A DNA stretch of 51,232 nt from Cyanobacteria bacterium REEB417 (GCA_018970945.1 JAGWVJ010000010.1:1-51232), one strand, 5' to 3'. Counted from the first letter of the stretch, positions 28,604 through 35,687 are shown. Notes: generated by a model from the sequence alone, not told the origin. Numbers and translations are program-made.

Positions 28604-29749
28604 CTAGGAGCCACCCCCATCGCCGGCTCCGAGTGTCTGCAGCAGGGCACTGCCGAGCGTCCCCTGGGCGCAGAGCCGGCGTTGCCGGTCAAACAGCACG
28701 GCCCCCACCCGGGGGGCGGCGTGACCGTGGCGCTGCAGGTAGGCGGCGCTGCGCTGTTCGATCGCCTGAGCGATCCGCCGCCGCAGGCGCACAGCCAGGG
28801 CCGGCTCGAGCTGATCCAGCCGTCGCAACGCCTCGTCGATGGTGCCGCAGGCGTGCACCGCGTGCAGCGGCTCACCGCTGAGGCCCTCCAGGGCCGCCAG
28901 GGCGGTGAGCACCTCGGCGCGGCCATCGGCCAGGTGGTGGTGGGTATGAAAGATCCCGCCAGCCAGCTTGATCAGCTTGCCCTGGTAACCGAACACCAGC
29001 AGCCGCTGCACCCCCGCCTCGGCCGCCGCCACCAGCAGCGGACCGATCCAGTTGCCCGCCTTGACCAGCAGCTCGGGGGGCAGACCCAGGCGCGGGGCCA
29101 GATCGAGGCCGTTCTCACCGATCACCAGCACCAGGGCACCGGCGAAATCCGGGGCCGACGCCAGCGACCGCAGCCGGGCCAGGGCGACCTCGAGCTGCTC
29201 GGGCGCAGCACTGCGCTGCACCACGGGCTGGGTGCCGATCAGGGCCAGACCGTCGACCACACCAAAGGCCGCATTGCTGGTGCGCGCGGCCAGCTGCCGC
29301 CCGGCCGGGATCACCAACCGCAGCTGCAGGGCACGCCCCTGGGGCACCAGCGGCCGCAGGTTGCAGACCAGCAGGGCGCGGGCATAGGCCGACAGGCAGG
29401 GGGCGCCGCTGGCCGCCTGCAGGCCCACCCCCTCACCGGCCTCGAGCTGCAGCCAGTCGGCCTCGCTGGCACCCGGCAGCCCGCTCCAGCGCAGGGCCAC
29501 CCAGACCTGCAGGTTGCGGGTGAGATCGAGCACGCCCGGACCTGGATCGCACTGCGCCACCCCCAGCGCCCAGCCATCGGCCAGGGGAGCGGCCGCCTGG
29601 ACCGGCACCGTTGCCGTCTGCGGCTGACCGGGATCAAGCTGCAGCGCCTGGTCGGCCACGAACGGGTCGCCCCGCAGCACCTGCAGGGCCGCCCGGGCCG
29701 CAGCGCAGACCCAGACCGGCAGGATGTAGCCAATGGACTCGCTGGTCAC
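28604..29749 (-). CDS. cbiD: Cobalt-precorrin-5B (C1)-methyltransferase
   Basis: Catalyses the C1 methylation of the corrin ring in the anaerobic (early cobalt) route to cobalamin-type corrinoids; picocyanobacteria make pseudocobalamin. The 381 residues begin with GYILPVWVCAAARAAL, matching the family GYTLPVW start. They contain TSNAAFGVVDGLALIGTQ, VIGENGLDLA and the diagnostic KAGNWIGPLLVAA and VFGYQGKLIKLAGGIFHTHHH blocks. The start is GTG 29749. It is upstream of guaA and divergent from the aminotransferase gene with 80 bases between starts; no cobalamin riboswitch could be recognised in so short a space. Confidence 0.94.
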   Translation of the reverse strand: MTSESIGYILPVWVCAAARAALQVLRGDPFVADQALQLDPGQPQTATVPVQAAAPLADGWALGVAQCDPGPGVLDLTRNLQVWVALRWSGLPGASEADWLQLEAGEGVGLQAASGAPCLSAYARALLVCNLRPLVPQGRALQLRLVIPAGRQLAARTSNAAFGVVDGLALIGTQPVVQRSAAPEQLEVALARLRSLASAPDFAGALVLVIGENGLDLAPRLGLPPELLVKAGNWIGPLLVAAAEAGVQRLLVFGYQGKLIKLAGGIFHTHHHLADGRAEVLTALAALEGLSGEPLHAVHACGTIDEALRRLDQLEPALAVRLRRRIAQAIEQRSAAYLQRHGHAAPRVGAVLFDRQRRLCAQGTLGSALLQTLGAGDGGGS

Positions 29750-29829
29750 GGCACGGGCAGGGCAGGGGCACTCCGTTTTTTATGGTGGTCGATTGCGCCG
29801 CATCGGCGCCGCCGTTTGCCGCTCCAGCC

Positions 29830-30981
29830 ATGCAGGACAAGCTGACCCTGATGATTCCCGGCCCCACGCCGGTGCCGGAAACGGTCCTGCAGGCGATGGG
29901 CCGCCACCCGATCGGCCACCGCAGCGCTGACTTTCAGACGATCGTCAAGCGCACCACCGAGCAGCTGCAGTGGCTGCACCAGACCAGTCATGACGTGCTG
30001 GTGATCACCGGCAGCGGCACCGCCGCCATGGAGGCCGGCATCATCAACGTGCTCAGCAAGGGCGAGCGGGTCCTCTGCGGCGACAACGGCAAGTTCGGTG
30101 AGCGCTGGGTCAAGGTGGCCCAGGCCTACGGGCTTGATGTGCAGGTCATCAAGGCCGAATGGGGCCAGCCGCTCGATCCCGAGGCCTTCAGGGCGGCGCT
30201 GGAGGCTGACAGCGCCAAGGCGATCAAGGCGGTGATCCTGACCCACTCGGAAACCTCCACCGGGGTCATCAACGATCTGGAGGCGATCGCCCGCCACGCC
30301 CAGGCCCACGGCACGGCGCTGACGATCGCCGACTGCGTCACCAGCCTGGGGGCCTGCAGCGTGCCGATGGATGCCTGGGGCATCGACGTGATCGGCTCGG
30401 GCTCCCAGAAGGGTTACATGATGCCGCCGGGTCTGGCCTTCGTGGCCATGAGCGACAAGGCCTGGGCCGCCTACGAGCGCTCGGATCTGCCCAAGTTCTA
30501 TCTGGATTTGGGCAAGTACCGCAAAGCGGCCAAGGCGGACAGCAATCCCTTCACCCCGGCGATCAACCTCTATTTCGCCCTGGAGGCTGCCCTGACGATG
30601 ATGCAGGCCGAAGGCCTGGAGGCGATCTTCGCCCGCCACAGCCGCCACCGGGCCGCTGCCCAGGCCGGCATGAAGGCGATCGGCCTGCCGCTCTATGCCG
30701 CCGAGGGCCACGGCAGCCCGGCGATCACCGCCGTGGCGCCCGAGGGCATCGACGCCGAGAGCCTGCGCAAGAAGGTCAAGGAGCGCTTCGACATCCTGCT
30801 GGCGGGAGGTCAGGACCACCTCAAAGGACACGTGTTCCGCATCGGCCACCTGGGCTTCGTCTGCGACCGCGACGTGCTCACCGCCGTCGCCGCCATCGAA
30901 GCCACCCTGCAGGAACTGGGCCTGCACAAGGGCACCCCCGGCGCCGGCGTCGCGGCAGCCGCAGCGGCTCTGGGCGGCTAA
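29830..30981 (+). CDS. Class V aminotransferase (serine/alanine-glyoxylate type)
   Basis: PLP enzyme, 383 residues from ATG 29830 (MQDKLTLMIPGPTPVPE, the usual family N-terminus; an earlier in-frame ATG at 29779 adds a non-conserved leader). PLP-site features are TGSGTAAMEAGIINV, HSETSTGVIND, DCVTSLGA and the Schiff-base lysine in GSGSQKGYMMPPGLA. The C-terminal RIGHLGFV is typical. Relatives act as serine- or alanine-glyoxylate aminotransferases in photorespiratory glycolate metabolism and were long mislabelled soluble hydrogenase small subunit. The exact donor cannot be told from sequence. An intrinsic terminator follows the stop, immediately before a tRNA. Confidence 0.93.
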   Translation: MQDKLTLMIPGPTPVPETVLQAMGRHPIGHRSADFQTIVKRTTEQLQWLHQTSHDVLVITGSGTAAMEAGIINVLSKGERVLCGDNGKFGERWVKVAQAYGLDVQVIKAEWGQPLDPEAFRAALEADSAKAIKAVILTHSETSTGVINDLEAIARHAQAHGTALTIADCVTSLGACSVPMDAWGIDVIGSGSQKGYMMPPGLAFVAMSDKAWAAYERSDLPKFYLDLGKYRKAAKADSNPFTPAINLYFALEAALTMMQAEGLEAIFARHSRHRAAAQAGMKAIGLPLYAAEGHGSPAITAVAPEGIDAESLRKKVKERFDILLAGGQDHLKGHVFRIGHLGFVCDRDVLTAVAAIEATLQELGLHKGTPGAGVAAAAAALGG

Positions 30982-30990
30982 GTTGCCTTG

Positions 30991-31023
30991 GACAGAGAAC
31001 CGACTTCCGATTCTCTGTCTTTT
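30991..31023 (+). terminator. Intrinsic terminator after the aminotransferase, abutting tRNA-Gly
   Basis: GACAGAGAA (30991-30999) pairs with TTCTCTGTC (31011-31019) around an 11-base loop and is followed by four Ts (31020-31023). The next base is the first nucleotide of the tRNA. The stem is only moderately GC-rich and the T tract short, so termination may be partial. Confidence 0.65.
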
Positions 31024-31095
31024 GCGGGTGTAATTCAGTGGTAGAATGTCAGCTTCCCAAGCTGAACGTCGCCGGTTCGAGTCCGGTCACCCGCT
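31024..31095 (+). tRNA. tRNA-Gly (anticodon CCC)
   Basis: A complete cloverleaf. The acceptor stem GCGGGTG pairs with CACCCGC, the D-stem is ATTC/GAAT, and the anticodon stem TCAGC/GCTGA carries loop TTCCCAA with anticodon CCC (31056-31058). The variable loop has five bases and the T arm is GCCGG-TTCGAGT-CCGGT. The CCA end is not encoded (discriminator T, then TCA). It reads GGG codons. Transcription must come from read-through or from a promoter overlapping the terminator just upstream. No integrase or att-like duplication of its 3' end is seen nearby. Confidence 0.96.
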
Positions 31096-31158
31096 TCAGA
31101 CTTGAGGTGCACATTCAGGTGCAAGCCCGGGTCGCAGGCCCTGCAGCCGACGAACCGT

Positions 31159-31353
31159 TCAGGTGCGTGGCTTGATCAGCTGCAACACCTGGGGGCTGCG
31201 CCCGGCCAGACGCCGTTCGCAATCGAGCGACGCCAGGATCAGCTTTGCCGCACCGCTGATGTCGCCCTGCTCTGCTGCTGTGCGGGCCTGAAGATCGCAA
31301 TCTTCAATCCGCCGCTCGAGCTGTTGATCGTCTGCCATCAAAGGCGCAGGCAT
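31159..31353 (-). CDS. Small uncharacterised helical protein
   Basis: 64 residues from ATG 31353, or 59 from ATG 31338; the frame reaches 31467 (TTG) but the added segment is Gln/Ser-rich and probably not coding. The core RRIEDCDLQARTAAEQGD, KLILASLDCERRL and the end QVLQLIKPR resemble a small conserved picocyanobacterial family I recall, with no known function. Two helices with paired cysteines (EDCD and LDCE) are predicted. It is the last of three small minus-strand genes downstream of the tRNA. Confidence 0.6.
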   Translation of the reverse strand: MPAPLMADDQQLERRIEDCDLQARTAAEQGDISGAAKLILASLDCERRLAGRSPQVLQLIKPRT

Positions 31354-31484
31354 GCGGGGATGCTGACGCAGCAACGATGATGTCTGCTGCGATGTCAACG
31401 GGGATCGCTGCGGCGATGTCTGCAATGCCGGCATCTGGTTGGCAGGATTGTCTTCAGATTGTCCCAAAAGGACAGAAGCGATTC

Positions 31485-31514
31485 AACAACAACAAACCCG
31501 GCTCAGGTGCCGGG
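31485..31514 (-). terminator. Intrinsic terminator of the small gene at 31503-31751
   Basis: On the minus strand CCCGGC (31514-31509) pairs with GCCGGG (31502-31497) around a six-base loop that contains the gene's own TGA stop, and is followed by the T-rich run TTTGTTGTTGTT. A hairpin built over the stop codon plus a broken T tract fits an intrinsic terminator. Confidence 0.6.
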
Positions 31515-31751
31515 CTCCTCACAATTGCCACCCAGGGCATCGATCTGACGGCGCAGATCGGCCGAGCGAAGCTGATCCCCGCGGGTGAGGGCGACAGCCA
31601 GGGCGAACTCGAGTTTTTCGAGCTGGTGTTCACCGGCGGTGTCTCCACCCTCCACAACCGAAGCACCTTGGCCGGGCCGGGCCAGGCAGGGACCCATCCG
31701 TGCCTGACGCGACGCTGCCTGTGGCTGATGGGCAGACTGGGGGTAAGCCAT
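31503..31751 (-). CDS. Small uncharacterised protein
   Basis: 82 residues from ATG 31751 (a second ATG at 31769 is possible). The N-terminal half is Gln/Ala-rich and variable. The C-terminal half forms one helix, HQLEKLEFALAVALTRGDQL, followed by RSADLRRQIDALGGNCEEPGT. This layout, a Leu/Glu helix then RxQIxxLGGN, resembles small conserved cyanobacterial proteins of unknown function. Its own stop lies in the terminator hairpin, which supports it as a transcribed unit. No ribosome site of note. Confidence 0.6.
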   Translation of the reverse strand: MAYPQSAHQPQAASRQARMGPCLARPGQGASVVEGGDTAGEHQLEKLEFALAVALTRGDQLRSADLRRQIDALGGNCEEPGT

Positions 31752-31819
31752 GGTTGACTTTCTTTTCATTCTGCCACCACTGACCAGGGGGCGAAGGTTA
31801 AGGGCTGTAAGGCGGGCGC

Positions 31820-32122
31820 TCAGGCCGCAATGTCATGCCCGTCGTTCGCCTGGTGGTGTTGATGCTCTGGGTCGCCGGGATGGAGAACGGCGACCTCGGT
31901 GGCGAGCAGGGTGCGGCAGTCCTGCAGCAGCCGCTCCACCTGATCGAGGCTGCTGAGCTCCTCAGCAGAGACCTGGGGGTCACGGGCCTGGGCCTCCAGC
32001 GCCAGCTCCATGGCAGAGAAGCGTTGCTCCAACCGCACCAACCGATGGGAGAGCGCATGGATGGTCTCCGCCAGATCCTCCGTGCTGCGGGTGATGCGGA
32101 ATGAAACCGATTCGGGAGCCAT
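31820..32122 (-). CDS. Small coiled-coil protein
   Basis: 100 residues from ATG 32122, with AGG about 6 bases upstream; upstream in-frame ATG 32158 adds a Cys-containing leader. The sequence begins MAPESVSFRITRSTEDLAETIHAL, continues as a coiled coil (RLVRLEQRFSAMELALEAQ, then SSLDQVERLLQDCRTLLAT) and ends in a His/Asp-rich tail (HPGDPEHQHHQ). A role as a small dimeric structural or adaptor protein is plausible but not shown. It diverges from the AbrB-family gene across 82 bases. Confidence 0.7.
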   Translation of the reverse strand: MAPESVSFRITRSTEDLAETIHALSHRLVRLEQRFSAMELALEAQARDPQVSAEELSSLDQVERLLQDCRTLLATEVAVLHPGDPEHQHHQANDGHDIAA

Positions 32123-32204
32123 GGTGGCCTGGCAGGGGAAGCAGCCCGATGACAACACACCTGCAGAGGTCGCTCAAGTCGCCTGCTGCTGCAGACTTGG
32201 CGCA

Positions 32205-32708
32205 ATGATGTCTCCAGCCCTGACGCTGCTGCTGTATGGCCTGGCGGGCTGCACCGGAGGATTGCTCGCCCTGCGCACCGGAATCCCGGCCGCGCCCCTG
32301 GCCGGAGCCCTGCTGGGGGCTGCCCTGGTGAGCATCAGCGGGCGGCTGGAGGTGGCCGCCTGGCCGACCGGGACCCGCACCGCCCTGGAAATCGCGATCG
32401 GCACGGTGATCGGCACGGCCCTGACCGCCGCAGCGGTCAGCGAACTGCAGCAACTCTGGAAGCCGGCCCTGCTGATCACCCTGACCCTGGTGCTCACCGG
32501 GGTGGTGATCGGCCTGTGGTGCAGTCGCCTGCTGGGCATCAATCCGGTGGTCGCCCTGCTAGGGGCGGCGCCCGGGGGGATCAGCGGCATGAGCCTGGTC
32601 GGGGCCGAGTTCGGCGTGGGTGCTGCCGTCGCAGCCCTGCATGCGGTCCGGCTGATCACCGTCTTGCTGGTGCTGCCCCTGGTGGTGAAACTGCTGCCCC
32701 AGCCCTGA
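32205..32708 (+). CDS. AbrB-family membrane protein, half-length
   Basis: 167 residues, almost entirely hydrophobic, with about five membrane helices. ALRTGIPAAPLAGALLGAALVSISG and NPVVALLGAAPGGISGMSLVGAEFG are the signature of the AbrB membrane family, once labelled ammonia monooxygenase. It is distinct from the DNA-binding AbrB regulators. Typical members have two repeats and about 350 residues; this has one repeat, so it presumably dimerises or pairs with another half encoded elsewhere. Substrate unknown. ATG 32205 and ATG 32208 are adjacent alternatives. Confidence 0.82.
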   Translation: MMSPALTLLLYGLAGCTGGLLALRTGIPAAPLAGALLGAALVSISGRLEVAAWPTGTRTALEIAIGTVIGTALTAAAVSELQQLWKPALLITLTLVLTGVVIGLWCSRLLGINPVVALLGAAPGGISGMSLVGAEFGVGAAVAALHAVRLITVLLVLPLVVKLLPQP

Positions 32709-32780
32709 GTCACCCGCGAGGACCTCGACAGCGGAATCTGGATCGATACGGTTGAGCGACATCGCCTGAACTGAATCGCC

Positions 32781-33164
32781 ATGCCCTGCGCCATGAGCCG
32801 CCAGTCACGCCTGCTGATCGGTGCTGCCCTGTTGGTCGGCCTGCTGGGTGGCACCCTGCCCGCGGCGGCCCAGGGCCGGAGCAGCGATGCCGCATCTGGT
32901 GTTGCCGCGTCTGGTGTTGCCGCAACCAGTGTTGAAAACACCCCGGGCGGCAAGGGGGCCAAGGTGTATTGCTTCATGCGGGCGGCCGGCAACACCCACC
33001 AGGTGAGCTGGGATGCGGCCTATGCCCTGATCAAACGGCAGAGCGACTCCCTGTTCAAGACCTCGCCCGAGCACGCCGCCGTGATGATCACTGAGGCAGT
33101 GGTCAACAACCCCAGCACCTTTCCCGATTGCGGCAAGTTTCTCGGCGATCTGTACGCGAAGTGA
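32781..33164 (+). CDS. Secreted picocyanobacterial protein (possibly DUF6554)
   Basis: 127 residues. A Sec signal (LLIGAALLVGLLGGTLPAAAQG) is followed by a small repeat AASGV-AASGV-AATSV, encoded by a 15-base tandem repeat at about 32888-32932. The conserved-looking domain reads VYCFMRAAGNTHQVSWDAAYALIKRQ, SLFKTSPEHAAVMITEAVV and FPDCGKFLGDLY. Two cysteines could form a disulfide in the periplasm or lumen. I believe this family is catalogued as DUF6554, but I am not certain. Function unknown. The stop overlaps the next start as GTGA, so the two are likely co-translated. Confidence 0.75.
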   Translation: MPCAMSRQSRLLIGAALLVGLLGGTLPAAAQGRSSDAASGVAASGVAATSVENTPGGKGAKVYCFMRAAGNTHQVSWDAAYALIKRQSDSLFKTSPEHAAVMITEAVVNNPSTFPDCGKFLGDLYAK

Positions 33165-33514
33165 TCCGAGCCCTTCTGGCCGCAGCCCTGCCGCTGCTGC
33201 TGCTGGGCAGCTGCGGCGAGGCCGATCTGCCCCAGCGCAGCCTGCAACCGGATGACTGCCTGCGCGACATCCGCCTCGACCAGCTGCCCCAGGCCATCGC
33301 CCGCTGCAACCAGGTGGTGGCCGCCTTCCCCGCTGACCCCGCGCCCCGCAACGAGCGGTCGGTGCTGCTGGCCCTGGCCGGCGATGATGCCGCCGCCTGC
33401 CGCGACATCGAAGCGGCCCAGCGGCTGGTGGCGCGGGCGGCCCGCGGCAGCCTCGACAAGCTGCTGGTGTCTGAGGTGGCGATGCGCCAACGCAGCTGTC
33501 TCAGCCAGCGCTGA
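33161..33514 (+). CDS. Small lipoprotein with TPR-like helices
   Basis: 117 residues from GTG 33161, overlapping the preceding stop by 4 bases. The signal peptide LLAAALPLLLLGSC has a clean lipobox (LGSC) with the lipidated cysteine near residue 18. The mature protein shows a TPR-like helix pair: DQLPQAIARCNQVVAAFPADPAPRNER then LLALAGDDAAACRDIEAAQRL, with several cysteines that may pair. No named family is recognised. Probably anchored on the periplasmic face of a membrane. Its end overlaps the convergent helicase gene by 14 bases. Confidence 0.78.
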   Translation: MIRALLAAALPLLLLGSCGEADLPQRSLQPDDCLRDIRLDQLPQAIARCNQVVAAFPADPAPRNERSVLLALAGDDAAACRDIEAAQRLVARAARGSLDKLLVSEVAMRQRSCLSQR

Positions 33515-35108
33515 ACAGGTCGTGGACCATGGCTGCCAGGCGCTGGCGCTGGAGCCGGCGCCGGCGGCCGTTGAGCACCACCGCGATGCGTTCGGCCTTG
33601 CTGGCGATCAGGCTGTCGACCAACTGATCGGCGACCCCGAGCTGCAGCCAGTGGCATTGCAGGGCGGCGGCCATGCCGATGCGGTGGCAGCGATCCTCGG
33701 CCTGTTCGGCATCACCGGGGGTCCAGGGACGCTCCAGCAACACCACATGCCGGGCCCGATGCAGGGTGAATCCCAGGCCCCCCGTGCCATAGGTGGCCAC
33801 GAGCAGGGGCAGCTCGCCGCGCTGGAAGCGATCGACCTGACGCTGGCGCTCCGGGGCAGCCAGGGAGCCCGTGAGCAGGGCTGCAGTGGCATCACCCGCC
33901 AGGGCCTGCTGCAACGCGCTGGCCGAGGCCACGAACGCCGTGAACACCACGACCGGTTCGCCCCGGGCCAGCAGCGGGGCGATCAGGGCACGGGCGGCCG
34001 GCAGTTTGTGCCGTGACGCCAGCTGCCGCAGGGCCGTGAGCGCCGCCAGCGCTTCGGCATCTCGGCGCACCAACCCGAGCCGGGCCCGCTGGCGGTACTG
34101 CTCCAGGCACTGCTGAAAACTCTGGTCAAAGGCCAAGGCCTGGGCGGGTGCCAGCTCCACCGGCAGCAGATGGCGCAGCTTGGGGGGCAGGTCGAGACAA
34201 TCCTGCTTGCGCCGATGCAGCAGCAGGGGGCGCACCAGCCGCTGCAGCTCCTCGAGCCGGGTGGCTCCCCTGGCCTGCCAGACCCGCCGACCGCCCTCGT
34301 CGCGCCAGTGGCCGCCGCAGTAGCGCTGTTCAAACCCGAACGGATCCCGGGCCAGGGGATGGCCGATGGCCGCCAGCAGGGGCAGCAGCTGGGCCGGCCG
34401 GCCGTTCTTCATGGGGGTGCCGGTGAGCAGCCAGCAGGCCCGCAACCGCGGATGGCGGGCCAGGCGCAACAGGGCAGCCGTGCGCCGGGCCTGGCTGTTC
34501 TGGGCGAAGTGGGCCTCATCGGCGATCAGCACACAGCCCGCCTCGGGCAGATCCGTGGGTAGCGCCGCCCAGCTGTGCAGCGCAAGCCGCAACTGCAGCG
34601 CCGCCGCCTCCCGCTGCCAGTGGGCATGCAATCCCACCGGGGCCACCACCACGACGCGACAGTCGGCCTGGCGCACCAGGGCGCGAGCCGCCGCCAGGGC
34701 CGTGACGGTCTTGCCCAGGCCCATGGCATCGGCCAGCAGGGCACCCCGGCGGGCCAGCAGCCAGCGGGCCCCGGCCCGTTGATGGGCAAACAGCCGACGT
34801 CCATCGGGCAGGGCATGATCCAGGTGGGCTGCCTGCACCAGGGCGCGATGGGGCGGCAGGGGCGGCAGCGGCTGCTCGAGCCAGGCGAGCCAGCGCTGCA
34901 GCTCGGCTTCGACAACGAAGCGGTTGCCGAGGGCCTGCCGCAGCGTGATCCCTGCCTCCAGGGGAAACTGCCAGCAGCGCTGCCGAGCACGCCACAGGCC
35001 CCGGGGCCGCACCGCCCGCAGCTGGGCCTGGGTGACGGCGTCAAAGGGACTGACCACCTCGATCAGGCCGGCGGCTCCAAGACGCAGCAAGCAGCGGTCA
35101 GCCGGCAC
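33501..35108 (-). CDS. SNF2-family helicase with HARP-like N-terminal domain
   Basis: Superfamily 2 ATPase, 535 residues from GTG 35108. Residues 13-75 (GLIEVVSPFD ... PRGLWRARQRCWQFPL) look like the HARP domain of SMARCAL1, which helps anneal DNA at forks. The ATPase core has AHQRAG (Q motif), Walker A DAMGLGKT at 127-134, DEAH at 197-200, LTGTPMKN, and motifs V/VI in ATYGTGGLGFTL and QAEDRCHRIGM. ATG 35189 would add a Cys/His-rich leader, but that would overlap the divergent HNH start at GCATGC and looks intergenic. It is head-to-head with an HNH endonuclease; see findings. Likely role: fork remodelling, annealing or repair; not proven. Confidence 0.9.
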   Translation of the reverse strand: MPADRCLLRLGAAGLIEVVSPFDAVTQAQLRAVRPRGLWRARQRCWQFPLEAGITLRQALGNRFVVEAELQRWLAWLEQPLPPLPPHRALVQAAHLDHALPDGRRLFAHQRAGARWLLARRGALLADAMGLGKTVTALAAARALVRQADCRVVVVAPVGLHAHWQREAAALQLRLALHSWAALPTDLPEAGCVLIADEAHFAQNSQARRTAALLRLARHPRLRACWLLTGTPMKNGRPAQLLPLLAAIGHPLARDPFGFEQRYCGGHWRDEGGRRVWQARGATRLEELQRLVRPLLLHRRKQDCLDLPPKLRHLLPVELAPAQALAFDQSFQQCLEQYRQRARLGLVRRDAEALAALTALRQLASRHKLPAARALIAPLLARGEPVVVFTAFVASASALQQALAGDATAALLTGSLAAPERQRQVDRFQRGELPLLVATYGTGGLGFTLHRARHVVLLERPWTPGDAEQAEDRCHRIGMAAALQCHWLQLGVADQLVDSLIASKAERIAVVLNGRRRRLQRQRLAAMVHDLFSAG

Positions 35109-35154
35109 GGAATCGGCGCAAATGCAGTGTTCGACACATTGACACCCCTGGTGG

Positions 35155-35173
35155 TGGCGGCAAACTGCCGCCA
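35155..35173. promoter_or_regulatory. Inverted repeat in the helicase-HNH divergent region
   Basis: TGGCGGC-AAACT-GCCGCCA, a perfect 7-base inverted repeat with a five-base spacer, ends 15 bases before the HNH start. A TTGACA lies at 35139-35144, but the -10 position is occupied by the repeat and does not resemble TATAAT. It may be an operator controlling both divergent genes, or an mRNA hairpin in the HNH leader. Confidence 0.45.
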
Positions 35174-35187
35174 ACCGAGACGCTGGC

Positions 35188-35613
35188 ATGCACGCCCGGG
35201 ATGCGGTCTTCCTTGAGGATCTCTGCCCAAAACTACGCGTGCGGCGATGGCGCCAGAACCTGCATCGGTACACCAACCAGTGCTGCATTTATTGCGGCCG
35301 GCCCTCGGAGTCGATCGACCACGTGCTGCCCCAGAGCCGGGGGGGCCTGAGCGTCACCGAAAACTGTGTGCCGGCCTGCCTCGCCTGCAACGGCCACAAA
35401 GGTGACGCCGATGCCTTCGGCTGGTACCGCCGTCAGAGCTTCTACGACCCACGGCGGGCCATGGCGATCCGGGCCTGGACCGAAGGAGACCTGAAGCTGG
35501 CGATGCGCCTGCTCCAATGGGCCGAGCCGAAACCGGCGGCCACACCGCTGCAGCCCGATCACCAGACCCGGCAGGCCTCGGCACCGTTGTGGCGCTGGCA
35601 GATGGCCGCCTGA
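35188..35613 (+). CDS. HNH endonuclease
   Basis: 141 residues. The zinc ribbon uses Cys33, Cys36, Cys64 and Cys67, and the beta-beta-alpha metal nuclease core is SIDHVLPQSRGG (Asp44-His45) with Asn59 in TENCVPAC and CNGHK (His70). This is the McrA/HNH_5-like layout. The C-terminal part (QSFYDPRRAMAIRAW, then LKLAMRLLQW) is an extra helical region, followed by a variable tail. No methyltransferase or toxin partner is adjacent, so it does not look like a restriction module. The neighbour is the divergent HARP/SNF2 helicase. It is not an intron or intein homing nuclease by context. Confidence 0.9.
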   Translation: MHARDAVFLEDLCPKLRVRRWRQNLHRYTNQCCIYCGRPSESIDHVLPQSRGGLSVTENCVPACLACNGHKGDADAFGWYRRQSFYDPRRAMAIRAWTEGDLKLAMRLLQWAEPKPAATPLQPDHQTRQASAPLWRWQMAA

Positions 35614-35687
35614 TCATGGGGCTGCTCGGGAGCGATCAGCACCGCAGCCAGCGACAGCACCACCACCAGCAGCGCCGGGGCAGCCAC
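35559..35687 (-). CDS. Candidate 42-residue membrane protein
   Basis: From GTG 35687 the peptide is one hydrophobic helix (ALLVVVLSLAAVLIAP), then EQPHDQAAICQRHNGAEACRVW with two cysteines and a terminal Trp. The C-x8-C-RVW ending resembles very small membrane proteins I recall in picocyanobacteria. The reading frame runs on to 35801, but that part is Arg-rich and unlikely. It overlaps the end of the HNH gene by 55 bases antisense. Evidence is pattern only; it could be noise. Confidence 0.45.
   Translation of the reverse strand: MAAPALLVVVLSLAAVLIAPEQPHDQAAICQRHNGAEACRVW

Noticed and set aside
29750-29829. Cobalamin riboswitch upstream of cbiD
   Set aside because: The divergent region is only 80 bases and no B12-box-like core was seen.
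31024-31160. tRNA-Gly as an integration site for a genomic island
   Set aside because: No repeat of the tRNA 3' end, integrase or phage gene was seen downstream; the neighbours look like ordinary cyanobacterial genes.
35109-35288. Cys/His-rich N-terminal extension of the SNF2 helicase that could look like a zinc finger
   Set aside because: It covers the divergent intergenic region and then the HNH coding strand in antisense; the cysteine pattern has no regular spacing.
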